A DNA stretch of 64,000 nt from Candidatus Thiodiazotropha sp. (ex Monitilora ramsayi). Lineage in GTDB: Bacteria; Pseudomonadota; Gammaproteobacteria; Chromatiales; Chromatiaceae. A program made the position numbers and the translations under genes. Each line of letters begins with the position of its first letter. Positions within the stretch are counted from its first letter, which is position 1. The notes under the pieces were generated by a model. It did no database searches, was not told where the DNA came from, and saw only the letters and a list, made by a program, of their open reading frames with translations. The stretch is from positions 1-64,000 of the forward strand of contig JAHXIP010000015.1 of the NCBI GenBank assembly GCA_025655575.1. The letters run 5' to 3'. Shown here one piece after another: positions 29,175 through 38,611 of this stretch.

Positions 29175-30344
29175 ATGTTTCGAATCAGCCGATATCTGAA
29201 TGCCTTAAATATACCGAGTGAATCTACTCGTCGACCGGTCAAACCTACGGGTCCGGTAGTCATCTGGAATCTGGTAAGACGCTGCAATCTGACCTGTCGC
29301 CACTGCTACGCCACTTCGGCAGATAAGGATTTCCCCGGTGAATTAAATACGCAGCAAGTCTATGGTGTGATGGATGATCTGAAATCCTTCGGTGTGCCGG
29401 TTTTAATCCTCTCTGGTGGCGAACCGCTGATGCGTCCGGATATTTTCGAGATCTCCCGTCGTGCCAAAGCGGAGGGATTCTATGTGGGCCTCTCCAGTAA
29501 CGGCACTTTGATCACTGAAGAGACGATTGGTGATATCGCGGCGGTGGGTTACGACTATGTCGGGATCAGTATCGATGGCATGCGCGAGACTCACGACAAC
29601 TTTCGTCGCAAGCAAGGCGCCTTTGATGAATCATTACGTGGCATCCGTCTCTGTCGCGAGGCGGGCCTTAAAGTAGGGTTGCGATTCACCCTGACACAGG
29701 AGAATGCATCCGAGTTACCCGATCTCCTGCAATTGATGGATGAAGAGGGCGTTGACAAGTTTTACCTCTCACACCTCAATTATGCCGGTCGCGGCTATAA
29801 GAACCGCAAGGATGACGTACACCATCGTCTCACACGGGAAGCGATGGATCTGCTCTTTTCCACCTGTTGGGAGGATGTACAGCAGGGGAGACAACGTGAA
29901 TTCGTTACCGGTAACAATGATGCCGACGGCGCCTACATGCTGCTGTGGGCAGAGAAACATTTGCCACAGCACTACCAGCGTCTGAGTCAGATGCTGAATC
30001 GTTGGGGTGGCAACGCCAGTGGTGTGAATATCGCCAATATTGACAACGAGGGTGGTGTGCATCCCGATACCATGTGGTGGGACTACACCCTGGGCAGCGT
30101 CAAGGAGCGACTCTTTTCTGAGATATGGCAGGATACTTCCGATGACCTGATGGCGGGTCTTAAACAGAAGCAACGGCCTTTGGAAGGGCGCTGCGCAAGT
30201 TGTACGCATCTCTCAATTTGCGGTGGTAACAGCCGCACTCGTGCCTGGCGTCTCACTGGTAATCCCTGGGCGGAAGATCCCGGCTGCTATCTGACAGATG
30301 AGGAGATATCGTCATCATCGGATAAGATGGCAGCGACTGGGTGA
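29175..30344 (+). CDS. nirJ: Heme d1 radical SAM enzyme NirJ
   Basis: A 389-residue radical SAM protein with the cluster-binding motif CNLTCRHC (Cys 37, 41, 44) and a C-terminal SPASM-type region CASCTHLSICGGN...DPGC, which holds an auxiliary 4Fe-4S cluster. NirJ replaces two propionate side chains of didecarboxysiroheme by oxo groups on the way to heme d1. It starts 9 bp after nirGH and ends the main biosynthesis run. A hairpin follows. Confidence 0.93.
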   Translation: MFRISRYLNALNIPSESTRRPVKPTGPVVIWNLVRRCNLTCRHCYATSADKDFPGELNTQQVYGVMDDLKSFGVPVLILSGGEPLMRPDIFEISRRAKAEGFYVGLSSNGTLITEETIGDIAAVGYDYVGISIDGMRETHDNFRRKQGAFDESLRGIRLCREAGLKVGLRFTLTQENASELPDLLQLMDEEGVDKFYLSHLNYAGRGYKNRKDDVHHRLTREAMDLLFSTCWEDVQQGRQREFVTGNNDADGAYMLLWAEKHLPQHYQRLSQMLNRWGGNASGVNIANIDNEGGVHPDTMWWDYTLGSVKERLFSEIWQDTSDDLMAGLKQKQRPLEGRCASCTHLSICGGNSRTRAWRLTGNPWAEDPGCYLTDEEISSSSDKMAATG

Positions 30345-30380
30345 GTGTGAATAGAATCCTACGTTTATTCATTGAAACAG

Positions 30381-30400
30381 GCTTGCCCGCGAGGGCGAGC
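30381..30400 (+). terminator. Hairpin between nirJ and the cytochrome gene
   Basis: GCTTGCCC-GCGA-GGGCGAGC forms an 8-bp stem with one G-T pair and a tetraloop. There is no T-run, so it may be an RNA processing or stability element rather than a full terminator. Confidence 0.45.
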
Positions 30401-30429
30401 AATGTGGACTAAATAAAGGATTAACGCAC

Positions 30430-30897
30430 ATGCGATTCAGATTCTGTTGTCTATCCACCGTTATATTGTTGTTGCTAATCCTTGCCATGGCCTACAAATT
30501 TATCTGGCAGGGTGAAGTGACACCGGCCAGCGATGGGCGTATCGCCATTTTAATGCCGGCGGGTGAGCGAGATCTGGTACTTCAGGAAATGCGCGGTTTC
30601 CTGCAGGCCGTGCAGTCGATTCTGGCAGCAACCAATCTTGAAGAGATGCAACAGGTGGCCGATTCGGCCCGGCAGGTCGGGATGGCGGCAGGAGAAGGTA
30701 TGCCGGGCAGCCTGGTTGGTCGATTACCCGTGGGTTTTAAAAAGCTGGGGTTTGATACCCATGGACGCTTCGATACCCTGGCTTTGGATGCAGAGCAATT
30801 GGGTGATCCACAACATAGTCTGCAGCAACTGGCCGAGTTGATGAACAATTGTGTCTCCTGTCATGCAATGTACAGGATAGACCTTCTAGAAGAGTGA
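30430..30897 (+). CDS. Cytochrome c'-like mono-heme protein
   Basis: A 155-residue protein with an N-terminal signal anchor (about 5-25) and a mostly helical body. The single heme site CVSCH lies at the extreme C-terminus (141-145), the position seen in cytochrome c' four-helix bundles. Family members bind NO or act as small redox carriers. Its stop overlaps the nirN start (GTGA), so it is coupled to nirN and may work with it or with NirS. I cannot name a specific ortholog. Confidence 0.75.
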   Translation: MRFRFCCLSTVILLLLILAMAYKFIWQGEVTPASDGRIAILMPAGERDLVLQEMRGFLQAVQSILAATNLEEMQQVADSARQVGMAAGEGMPGSLVGRLPVGFKKLGFDTHGRFDTLALDAEQLGDPQHSLQQLAELMNNCVSCHAMYRIDLLEE

Positions 30898-32549
30898 TAG
30901 GACAGAAAATATTGGCGTTTTATCGATTAAAAAGCAGTCATCAAAACTTATCCGGATACACTAGCGACTGGCTGGATAAATTTGCCCGCAGACTTTGTGT
31001 TAGTGGTTCGCTACTGCTGATATTGCAATCGCTATCCTTCAGCAGTGTTGTTCTGGCCGATGCCTCAGGGGTTGATGCGGTCTACCAGAAACATTGTTCT
31101 GAGTGTCATGGGCAGGACAGGCTGGGGGGGCAGGGACCTGCGCTGCTGCCAGAGAATCTGCATCGTCTGAGACCTAAGCGTGCTGTAAAAGCCATTGCTG
31201 AGGGCAGACCCGCCACCCAGATGCCGCCCTTTGATAAGCTGCTGACAGGTGAACAGATCCAGTCGCTGGTGGACCTGATCTATACACCGCTGGATACGAT
31301 TCCAGAATGGGGACTTGAGCAGATACTGGCCAGCCGTATCGAGCATCACAAACCTGGCAGTTTGCCCGATAAAGCAAAATTTAAAGCTGACATAGATAAT
31401 CTTTTTGTGGTGGTGGAACTAGGCGACCATCACGCAACTCTGCTGAATGGTGACAGCTTCGAACCCATCCACCGCTTCCCCACCCGCTTCGCACTGCATG
31501 GCGGACCCAAGTATGCCCAGGGCGGGCGTTATGTCTATTTTGCATCCAGAGACGGCTGGATCAGTAAATTCGACGTCTACAATCTGACCTACGTAGCTGA
31601 AGTGAGGGCGGGTATCAATACCCGCAATCTGGCGGTTTCCCACGATGGCCGGTTTGTGATGGTGGCTAATTATCTGCCGCACAGCCTGGTAGTACTGGAT
31701 GCAGAGGATTTAAAGCCGCTGAAGGTGATTCCTGTTGAAGACGATGAAGGTAAGTCTTCAAGGGTCAGTGCCGTTTATACTGCTGATCCCCGTTCCAGCT
31801 TCATTGCAGCATTGAAAGATATTCCAGAGGTGTGGGAGATCAGTTATCAGATTCCGCCTCCCAAGGGCTTCGGGAGCTGGATACACGACTATCGGGAGGA
31901 TTCGGGAGAGAAGGGTGTCACTACACCGTTTCCCGTACGCCGGATTCAGGTTAAGGACTACCTCGATGATTTCTTTATCACTCAGGACTATACACAGATT
32001 GCAGGCACTGCACGTGATGGTAGCGGGCAAGTGGTCGATCTCGATTTGGGCCGAGCGGTCGGTGTGCTTGAACTTCCCGGTATGCCGCATCTCAGTTCTG
32101 CCATTACCTGGAGAATCGGTGATCGTCAGGTGATGGCGACACCCAACATCAAGGCAAACAAAGTTACCGTGATTGACCTCAAAAGCTGGGAGGTCATCAA
32201 GGATATACCGACACTGGGTCCCGGATTTTTCATGCGCAGCCACGAACAGAGTCCCTATGCCTGGGTAGATGTCTTTTTCGGCAAGGAAAAAGATGCCATG
32301 CATGTCATCGACAAACAGACACTGGAGGTTGTGAAAACACTGCGTCCGGCTGCGGATAAAACCTCGGCTCATGTGGAATTTACCAAAGACGGGCGCTACG
32401 CACTTGTCAGTATATGGGATCAGGATGGAGCACTGGTGATCTACGATGCCAAGACGCTGGAGGAGGTCAACCGGTTACCGATGAAGAAGCCTTCTGGTAA
32501 GTACAATGTGCATAACAAACTGACACGTTCCTCCGGGACCAGCCACTAA
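30894..32549 (+). CDS. nirN: Dihydro-heme d1 dehydrogenase NirN
   Basis: A 551-residue NirS paralogue. An N-terminal cytochrome c domain has CSECH (about 68-72), and a C-terminal eight-bladed propeller binds heme d1. NirN finishes heme d1 by introducing a propionate double bond and hands the cofactor on to NirS. GTG 30894 overlaps the upstream stop as GTGA; the frame is open to TTG 30849. The signal sequence is preceded by an unusually long polar N-region of about 33 residues, so the true start may lie further in. It is separate from nirS at 42877. Confidence 0.85.
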   Translation: MIGQKILAFYRLKSSHQNLSGYTSDWLDKFARRLCVSGSLLLILQSLSFSSVVLADASGVDAVYQKHCSECHGQDRLGGQGPALLPENLHRLRPKRAVKAIAEGRPATQMPPFDKLLTGEQIQSLVDLIYTPLDTIPEWGLEQILASRIEHHKPGSLPDKAKFKADIDNLFVVVELGDHHATLLNGDSFEPIHRFPTRFALHGGPKYAQGGRYVYFASRDGWISKFDVYNLTYVAEVRAGINTRNLAVSHDGRFVMVANYLPHSLVVLDAEDLKPLKVIPVEDDEGKSSRVSAVYTADPRSSFIAALKDIPEVWEISYQIPPPKGFGSWIHDYREDSGEKGVTTPFPVRRIQVKDYLDDFFITQDYTQIAGTARDGSGQVVDLDLGRAVGVLELPGMPHLSSAITWRIGDRQVMATPNIKANKVTVIDLKSWEVIKDIPTLGPGFFMRSHEQSPYAWVDVFFGKEKDAMHVIDKQTLEVVKTLRPAADKTSAHVEFTKDGRYALVSIWDQDGALVIYDAKTLEEVNRLPMKKPSGKYNVHNKLTRSSGTSH

Positions 32550-32563
32550 TCAGGGATACGGGC

Positions 32564-33124
32564 ATGCTTTCGAAGACGATCTTATACCTACTCAATGCTA
32601 CGTTGCTCTTACTATCGTCCTATGCCTGGAGTGAGGAGGTGCTGCTTAATGGCGATGCAATCGACGTAGAGGATGGAGATACTCTGCTTGTGACGATAGA
32701 GGGTGGGGTCAAGCGGATACAACTGATCGATATCGATGCACCCGAGGATAAAGAGAATCCAAAATTCAAGGTTGATCTGCAAAGAACCGGTCTCGACTAC
32801 GACACACTGCTCTCCATTGGAGTAATAGCAACCAATCATCTGCGCAAGCTTATTAAAGCTGAGGATGGCTTTAGGCTGCACTATCAACCAGATAACCTGG
32901 ACCGATATGGCCGTATCCCCGGCGAGTTGAAGAGACAAGACGGAACCTCCCTAAACCGGCAGATGGTGATGAATGGTTATGCCATCGCCAAACCTTCCGA
33001 ATCATCCTCCACGGCTCATAGCTATCATGACCTACAACAGCAGGCCCGGCGTGATAGAAAGGGGCTTTGGGGTTTATTGCCAAAAGCGACCCAGCTTTGG
33101 TCCGGTACGACTTTGAATCGGTAA
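32564..33124 (+). CDS. Secreted thermonuclease (SNase)-like protein
   Basis: A 186-residue protein with a signal peptide (cleavage near AWSEE, about residue 23) and an SNase-type OB-fold. The markers are DVEDGDTLLV, QLIDIDAPED and a late DRYGRI, matching the catalytic Asp/Arg/Glu regions. It lies 14 bp after nirN, so it probably shares its transcript. A nuclease has no known role in denitrification; many such domains act on other ligands. The association is worth noting but unexplained. Confidence 0.78.
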   Translation: MLSKTILYLLNATLLLLSSYAWSEEVLLNGDAIDVEDGDTLLVTIEGGVKRIQLIDIDAPEDKENPKFKVDLQRTGLDYDTLLSIGVIATNHLRKLIKAEDGFRLHYQPDNLDRYGRIPGELKRQDGTSLNRQMVMNGYAIAKPSESSSTAHSYHDLQQQARRDRKGLWGLLPKATQLWSGTTLNR

Positions 33125-33328
33125 TCCCTTTGTTTATGTAGTGAAATCAAGCCCTGTCTGATTACGTTCTACCCCCCTCATATGTGATATTTCATGTCTG
33201 TTTAGCACAGTCTGTGAGTTTGTAGTATCCACATGGCTGACAGATCCATTACACTGCGTCCTGCTCAATTTAATGACTCTGATCTAGATCAAATGTACAA
33301 CTGCTTAATCGGTATACAACGGCATTCA

Positions 33329-34591
33329 ATGAAGAAAAAACGCTCTCATGCTCTGGCCTTTTTTACCCTGCTTTGTGGCGGGACATCGACCGTGGCAGGT
33401 GCTAATGACATTCAACTCCATAGTCGCATTCAGTTTGGCGCGATCACAAACGATAATGAATCGGAAAACGTTTTTCCTTCCGGTTTCCTCAACTTTGACG
33501 AGGGTATCAACCTTAATCGTGCTGAGCTGATTTTTGAAAAGGTGCCGGTATCCAACATCAAGCCCCGCATCGGCCCATTCCCAGGACCAAAGCCGAAGCA
33601 GGCAGACTGGGGATTCGAAATCGACCTGCGTTATGGTGAGGATGCAGCCATTACCTATGGATTGGATGATGAGCTCGATGTCAATGAGGAGAATGAACGA
33701 CTCTATCTTCTGCCCCAATGGTTTTTAAACGGGTATCTGCCCATAGGCAGGGGATTTTCCTGGATTGCCGGTAGCTGGTTTACACCTGTCGGCTATGAGA
33801 TCGGGGCGCCGGTCGATCCACCTACGGCTTTCTATACCCACGCCTATGCATTCACCTACCAGCCGGTAAAACATGTCGGCATGATGGGCGCGCTGAAGCT
33901 GCCGTTGAGTCAGGCGATGGGAAGTTGGTCGGCCGGGCTCGGTATCGTACAGGGATGGAATAATCTTCAGGATAATAATGACGATAAAACCCTCATCTTC
34001 GACCTTCGCTGGAGAAGCCCGGATTTCAGAACCTGGCTCGATATTGAAAATATCGTCGGTCATGAACAGTCAGAGGCGGGTGTTACCGATCAGACACGCC
34101 CTTTCAATGCGGTCAGTACAAGCGGAGAGAAGTTGTTACGGCGAATGCACTCAGTGACGCTCACCCACCGTTTCAACCGCTCACATCGCATGGCGGTGAA
34201 TGCCGTCTATGGATTTCAGGAGGGTGGAGACTTGGTGGCTGACTCGAATAATCCACCCGGTTTTCTCATCACGGAAGACAGCCGATGGTATGGCGCCAAC
34301 CTGAACTACTATTTTCAGTGGCATGAAAACAGGCAGCTCGGTGTAAGGGCTGAGTGGTTCAGGGATCAGCAGGGTGCGCATGCCTTGCTGCCTGAAGGTA
34401 TCTATCGGGCACTGACGATGAATCTCTCCTGGTGGGTGCAGGAAGGTCTTAGAATCCGCCCGGAGTTGCGCTACGATCACTACAGCGGCCCAGGTAAACC
34501 CTTTGGGGGGCGGGTGCCGACGGTTTTCTTCGGAGAGGAGAAAGAGCAGTGGGTGGCGTCGCTGGATGCCACCTGGTTCTATAGCCTATGA
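33329..34591 (+). CDS. Outer-membrane beta-barrel protein, porin-like
   Basis: From ATG 33329 (KKKR then a hydrophobic stretch ending TVAGA) the product has 420 residues. The body alternates short polar turns with amphipathic strands rich in aromatic residues and ends in the terminal aromatic typical of barrels (DATWFYSL). I do not recognise a substrate class. The frame is open back to 33233, but those residues look non-coding. It overlaps the prenyltransferase gene by 4 bp, so three genes (porin, prenyltransferase, BASS transporter) form one coupled run. Confidence 0.72.
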   Translation: MKKKRSHALAFFTLLCGGTSTVAGANDIQLHSRIQFGAITNDNESENVFPSGFLNFDEGINLNRAELIFEKVPVSNIKPRIGPFPGPKPKQADWGFEIDLRYGEDAAITYGLDDELDVNEENERLYLLPQWFLNGYLPIGRGFSWIAGSWFTPVGYEIGAPVDPPTAFYTHAYAFTYQPVKHVGMMGALKLPLSQAMGSWSAGLGIVQGWNNLQDNNDDKTLIFDLRWRSPDFRTWLDIENIVGHEQSEAGVTDQTRPFNAVSTSGEKLLRRMHSVTLTHRFNRSHRMAVNAVYGFQEGGDLVADSNNPPGFLITEDSRWYGANLNYYFQWHENRQLGVRAEWFRDQQGAHALLPEGIYRALTMNLSWWVQEGLRIRPELRYDHYSGPGKPFGGRVPTVFFGEEKEQWVASLDATWFYSL

Positions 34592-35436
34592 AGAGTAAAT
34601 ATACCTTTCTCGGCGCTATGCGCCCCTTTTCGCTGGTGGTGGCCATCGCCACCTGCGGGCTCGGGGTCAGCCTCGCCATCATAGATCAGGCTGCGGACAG
34701 TTGGCTTGGCTGGCTCGTGCTTCTTGCGGGTCTGCTATTGCAGATCGCCGTAAACCTGATCAATGATGCACCCGATCTGGCGCATCCTGAACTGGATACG
34801 CAGAGTCGACAATCGATACGGCGTAATCTGAAAATCGGCTGGGGTGTCATGCTGGTGGCTGTCCTGCTGGGGCTTTATATGGTCTCCATCAGGGGGTGGC
34901 CCTTACTCGTGCTGGGACTGGTCGGTGTCGCGGGCGCCTGGGGTTATACCGGTGGTAAGGTCAACTATAAACAGCGCGGCCTGGGTATCGTGCTGGTGTT
35001 TCTTCTCATGGGCGTATTGCTGATCGGTGGCTCCTACTATGTGCTGACCGGTCTCTATACTTGGCAGGTCTTCTGGCTGTCGCTGCCATTCAGTTTGCTC
35101 TCGTCGTTGCTGTTGCTCAGTAATGAGTTGCGGGATTACGAATCGGATCGTGATGCGGGTATCCGCACGCTGATCGTCAGGATCGGATACCACTCGGGCG
35201 TCAGGCTCTACTACTTGCTGATCAGTCTGGTCTATCTGATCAGTGCAATGCTCTATTGGGCACAAATGCTGCCCGGCATCCTGATGCTGCTGGTGACCTC
35301 CGTGGCCTTGATCGGTCCGTTCAATCAGCTCGATTCCCCAAATAGACAGCGGCACAGGCTGACGCCACTGACCGGGCGTTTCTATCTCCTGTTTGGCGCT
35401 ACCTATCTTGCGACGCTTTGGATGGATCTGCCATGA
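34588..35436 (+). CDS. UbiA-family prenyltransferase (MenA-like)
   Basis: A 282-residue protein with about eight membrane helices. The two Asp-rich motifs of the UbiA superfamily are present: NLINDAPDLAHPELD (a modified first motif) and NELRDYESDRDAGIRTLIVR, the second being very MenA-like. Such enzymes attach an isoprenoid to an aromatic acceptor, for example dihydroxynaphthoate in menaquinone synthesis. No other quinone genes are near, so the acceptor is open. It overlaps both neighbours by 4 bp. Confidence 0.8.
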   Translation: MKSKYTFLGAMRPFSLVVAIATCGLGVSLAIIDQAADSWLGWLVLLAGLLLQIAVNLINDAPDLAHPELDTQSRQSIRRNLKIGWGVMLVAVLLGLYMVSIRGWPLLVLGLVGVAGAWGYTGGKVNYKQRGLGIVLVFLLMGVLLIGGSYYVLTGLYTWQVFWLSLPFSLLSSLLLLSNELRDYESDRDAGIRTLIVRIGYHSGVRLYYLLISLVYLISAMLYWAQMLPGILMLLVTSVALIGPFNQLDSPNRQRHRLTPLTGRFYLLFGATYLATLWMDLP

Positions 35437-36302
35437 ATCAGGATTTTGTTTTAAGTCTGGCCCTGCCGGTTACCCTGTTCTGTATCATGTTCAGTATGGG
35501 CACCAGTCTGGTGACCCGCGATTTCCGGCTCATTGTCGAATCTCCGTCGTCCGTGCTGATCGGCATCGTCAGCCAGATGGTGATTCTTCCCATCGTCGCC
35601 CTGATACTGCTGATGGTGTTGCAACTCCCCCCTGAGCTCTTTGTCGGCTTCATGATTCTCGCTTTCAGCCCCGGCGGCACCACATCCAATATGTTCTCCT
35701 ATCTGGGGCGAGGGAATGTGGCTCTCTCCATCACCCTGACAGCCATTGTCAGCCTGGTAACGCCACTGACCATTCCGCTGCTGGGGGGACCGCTCATCGA
35801 ATGGCAGCTGGGCAGTCACAGCGAGATTGTCCTCCCGTTTGCATCGACCTTCGCCAAACTGGTGGTGGTGACTTTGATACCCGTCGCACTCGGTATGATC
35901 CTGCGCCACTACCGAACCGGGTTCTGTTTGAAATATGAAAAGCTGCTGACCCGAATCCCACTTGTCATGTTGCTGATTGTGATCATCGGCATCATCCGGC
36001 AGAACTGGGAATCGATGCCGCTGTTCCTTTCCCAGACCGGTATGCCTGCCCTGATATTGGCCTCGGTGGCACTGGCTGCAGGCTATGGCTTTGCCCGTAT
36101 GGGTCGGTTAAATGAGACCGACTCACGAACCGTCGCCATCGAGACTGGGATTCAGAACGGCGGTACGGCGATATTGGTCACAGGCACCATCCTGAACAAC
36201 CCGACCATGACCATTGCACCGGTGATGTACGGCATTCTGATGCTGATACCCACATTCGCCTACATTGCCTGGCTGAATAGAAGGCAAGCGGCAATGGCCT
36301 GA
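35433..36302 (+). CDS. Bile acid:sodium symporter (BASS) family transporter
   Basis: A 289-residue protein with roughly nine or ten helices. The motif LAFSPGGTTSNMFSYLGRGNVALS is the sodium-binding crossover region of the family, and a second motif is ETGIQNGGTAILV. Bacterial members import organic anions with sodium. ATG 35433 overlaps the upstream stop. The substrate is unknown. Its coupling to a porin and a prenyltransferase suggests uptake of an aromatic or isoprenoid precursor (inference). Confidence 0.86.
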   Translation: MNQDFVLSLALPVTLFCIMFSMGTSLVTRDFRLIVESPSSVLIGIVSQMVILPIVALILLMVLQLPPELFVGFMILAFSPGGTTSNMFSYLGRGNVALSITLTAIVSLVTPLTIPLLGGPLIEWQLGSHSEIVLPFASTFAKLVVVTLIPVALGMILRHYRTGFCLKYEKLLTRIPLVMLLIVIIGIIRQNWESMPLFLSQTGMPALILASVALAAGYGFARMGRLNETDSRTVAIETGIQNGGTAILVTGTILNNPTMTIAPVMYGILMLIPTFAYIAWLNRRQAAMA

Positions 36303-36394
36303 AGCTGACAGATGGTTAGTTATATTATTGCTTGAGCTTGATTGGGATATTGAACATTCATTAGGAGACGATCGCTGTCATCCAGAGTAGTACC

Positions 36395-37606
36395 ATGAAT
36401 GCCCCTTTTAAAAACCTGTTGATCGGTATTGGTCTGCTGATAACCGCATCAGCTGAAGCGCTACCCCCCCTACAGCTATTCGTTGATTTGACACCCCTGG
36501 GTAAAACGCTCCGAGTGATACCCGGTACCTATTCCGGCCCGGTCGTCATCAATAAGCCGATAATCATCGAGGGTGGTGGCGAAGTGACGGTCGACAATGA
36601 AGGTGTGGGTACGGTGATGACGATCAAGTCGGACCATGTAGCGGTTCGCGGTCTGCACCTGACCGGTTCCGGCACATCCTATGATGCCATGGATGGCGGG
36701 GTCATGATCGAGGCGGATGATGTCCTTTTCGAAGACAACCGTCTGGATGACGTCTTGTTTGGCATAAACATCAAACAAGGAAATGGCAACATCATCCGCA
36801 ACAATACCGTCACCTCGAAAGCATTTGAGCCGAGCCTGCGAGGGGAAGGGTTGAGAATCTGGTACGGAAATGAAAATCTCATCGAGGGCAATACCTTCCA
36901 TCATGTCCGTGATCTGCTCCTGACCAATGCATCAGCCAATAGAATCATCGGCAATGCGTTGCACGATAACCGGATCAGTCTGGAGTTTATCTTTTCCCCG
37001 AACAATATCGTGAAAAACAATCACATTGGTGAGAACGATACGGGTATCGTGGCTATCTACTCCGATGGATTGTCGATCGAGGGTAATCATATCGAACATA
37101 TCAGAAATATGGGCAGCTCAGCGCTGGCGATCAAGGAGAGTTCACAGGTGAGGATTAAGGGTAACGAAATTCTTCACAATGCCGTGGGCTTAACCGCAAA
37201 TTCGCCGGTGTTTCCTGAGAACATTCTCTATCTGGAGAATAACCACTTTTCCTACAACAGTGTGGCCATGTATTTCTATGGCGAAAAGGGTGGTCATATC
37301 ATTCATGGCAATCGTTTTATCAACAATCTCTCCACGATTGCCGTCAGTCATGTGAAGAGTGCTAAAAGCAACGACTGGGACGGAAATCTATGGGATAACT
37401 ATCTGGGGTTTGATCAGGACCATGATGGTTATGGGGACACGCCCCATACGATCAAGCTCTATGCAGACCGGATCTGGATGGACAGACCGGTCACACAGTT
37501 TTTTCGCGGTACGCCGATCATGGGCATGATCGATTTCATGGAACGACTGGCTCCTTTTTCGGAGCCGGGATCGATATTGACCGATCCCAGGCCGCTTGTT
37601 GATTGA
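36395..37606 (+). CDS. NosD-like periplasmic beta-helix protein (orphan paralogue)
   Basis: A 403-residue secreted right-handed beta-helix protein with a signal peptide (cleavage near AEA, about residue 23) and many N-[GN]-N/I-X-N turn repeats (GNGNIIRNNT, ENLIEGNTFH, NNIVKNNHIG). It resembles NosD, the periplasmic copper-site maturation factor of nitrous oxide reductase, including the opening GTYSGPVVINKPIIIEGGGEV. A second nosD begins at 63486 inside the nos cluster, so this is a paralogue without nosFYL beside it. Its stop abuts the convergent diheme cytochrome gene. Confidence 0.82.
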   Translation: MNAPFKNLLIGIGLLITASAEALPPLQLFVDLTPLGKTLRVIPGTYSGPVVINKPIIIEGGGEVTVDNEGVGTVMTIKSDHVAVRGLHLTGSGTSYDAMDGGVMIEADDVLFEDNRLDDVLFGINIKQGNGNIIRNNTVTSKAFEPSLRGEGLRIWYGNENLIEGNTFHHVRDLLLTNASANRIIGNALHDNRISLEFIFSPNNIVKNNHIGENDTGIVAIYSDGLSIEGNHIEHIRNMGSSALAIKESSQVRIKGNEILHNAVGLTANSPVFPENILYLENNHFSYNSVAMYFYGEKGGHIIHGNRFINNLSTIAVSHVKSAKSNDWDGNLWDNYLGFDQDHDGYGDTPHTIKLYADRIWMDRPVTQFFRGTPIMGMIDFMERLAPFSEPGSILTDPRPLVD

Positions 37607-38596
37607 TTATTTTCCCTTATCCAGCTCTTTTCCCGTCAGGGAGGCGAGGAAGGCAGCGATATCGTCGATCTCATCCGCTTTGAGTTCGATATCCAGTTGG
37701 ATACGTCCCATGGTACGGATGACATCCTCCAGGGTTTTACCGGAACCATCATGATACCAGGGGCCGGTGATCGCCACGTTGCGCAGTGAGGCCACTTTGA
37801 ACATCATCTCATCTGCTTCGTCACCGGTTACACGGTGTCGGCCTTTGTCTTCGGTGTTGTGGAAATCTTTGTAGACACCCAGTTTTTCGATCAGCGTGCC
37901 GCCGAGCATGGGACCATCGTGGCATCGTATGCAGTTGTGTCGGATAAATTTGGTAAGTCCCGATTGCTCCTGAGTCGTCAGTGCTGCTTTATCTCCCCGC
38001 ATGAAGTCGTCGAAGCGGGATTCACTGCGCAGCGTGCGTTCGAAAGCGGCGATGGCCTCAGCCAGATTGGCATAGGAGAGGGGAGAGGCATCGTCTGGAA
38101 ATGCCTTTGTGAAGGCTTCAACATAGGCCGTGATGGCACTGAGTTTCTTCACCACACTCTCTTTATCCGGCATACCCATTTCGATCGGATTCAGTATCGG
38201 CTGGCCCGCCTGATCGGCAAGGTCAGCGGCACGGCCGTCCCAGAACTGTGAACTTTGCCATCCGGCATTCAGCACGGTGGGTGTGTTGCGATCTCCGAAC
38301 TCCCCACGGGCTCCCGGTGAGGTGGGCAGATTGTCCATACCACCCCTGCCATCCCCAACTGGGTGACAACTCGCACAGGACTGGGTGTCATTGATGGAGA
38401 GGCGTGTGTCGAAATAGAGCTGTTTTCCCAACTCGATGCGTGCCGGCGTGTTGTTTTCACTGCCGGGCATGGTCTGGGGTAAGGGTTCAAAGTAGCGGTT
38501 GGCCTTCCTGATCAGGCGGTCGGTTTTATCCGCCTGCGCACCGGCGCTGAACAGGAACAGAAACAATACAACAGCGAGACTGACCTTTTGACTCAT
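37607..38596 (-). CDS. Diheme cytochrome c peroxidase/MauG-like protein
   Basis: A 329-residue periplasmic protein with a signal peptide (cleavage after AQA, about residue 22) and two heme sites, CASCH (74-78) and CIRCH (222-226), in the spacing of bacterial diheme peroxidases. The segment LYFDTRLSIND is typical. It could detoxify peroxide or modify a partner protein. It is the last gene of the leftward nirS operon, 15 bp after a triheme cytochrome gene. No gene symbol is justified. Confidence 0.85.
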   Translation of the reverse strand: MSQKVSLAVVLFLFLFSAGAQADKTDRLIRKANRYFEPLPQTMPGSENNTPARIELGKQLYFDTRLSINDTQSCASCHPVGDGRGGMDNLPTSPGARGEFGDRNTPTVLNAGWQSSQFWDGRAADLADQAGQPILNPIEMGMPDKESVVKKLSAITAYVEAFTKAFPDDASPLSYANLAEAIAAFERTLRSESRFDDFMRGDKAALTTQEQSGLTKFIRHNCIRCHDGPMLGGTLIEKLGVYKDFHNTEDKGRHRVTGDEADEMMFKVASLRNVAITGPWYHDGSGKTLEDVIRTMGRIQLDIELKADEIDDIAAFLASLTGKELDKGK

Positions 38597-38611
38597 TTTT
38601 GATTCCTAACT

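Noticed and set aside
36330..36360. TTGATTGGGATATTGAA as an FNR box before the orphan nosD
   Set aside because: Only the left half-site matches; the right half is ATATT, not ATCAA.
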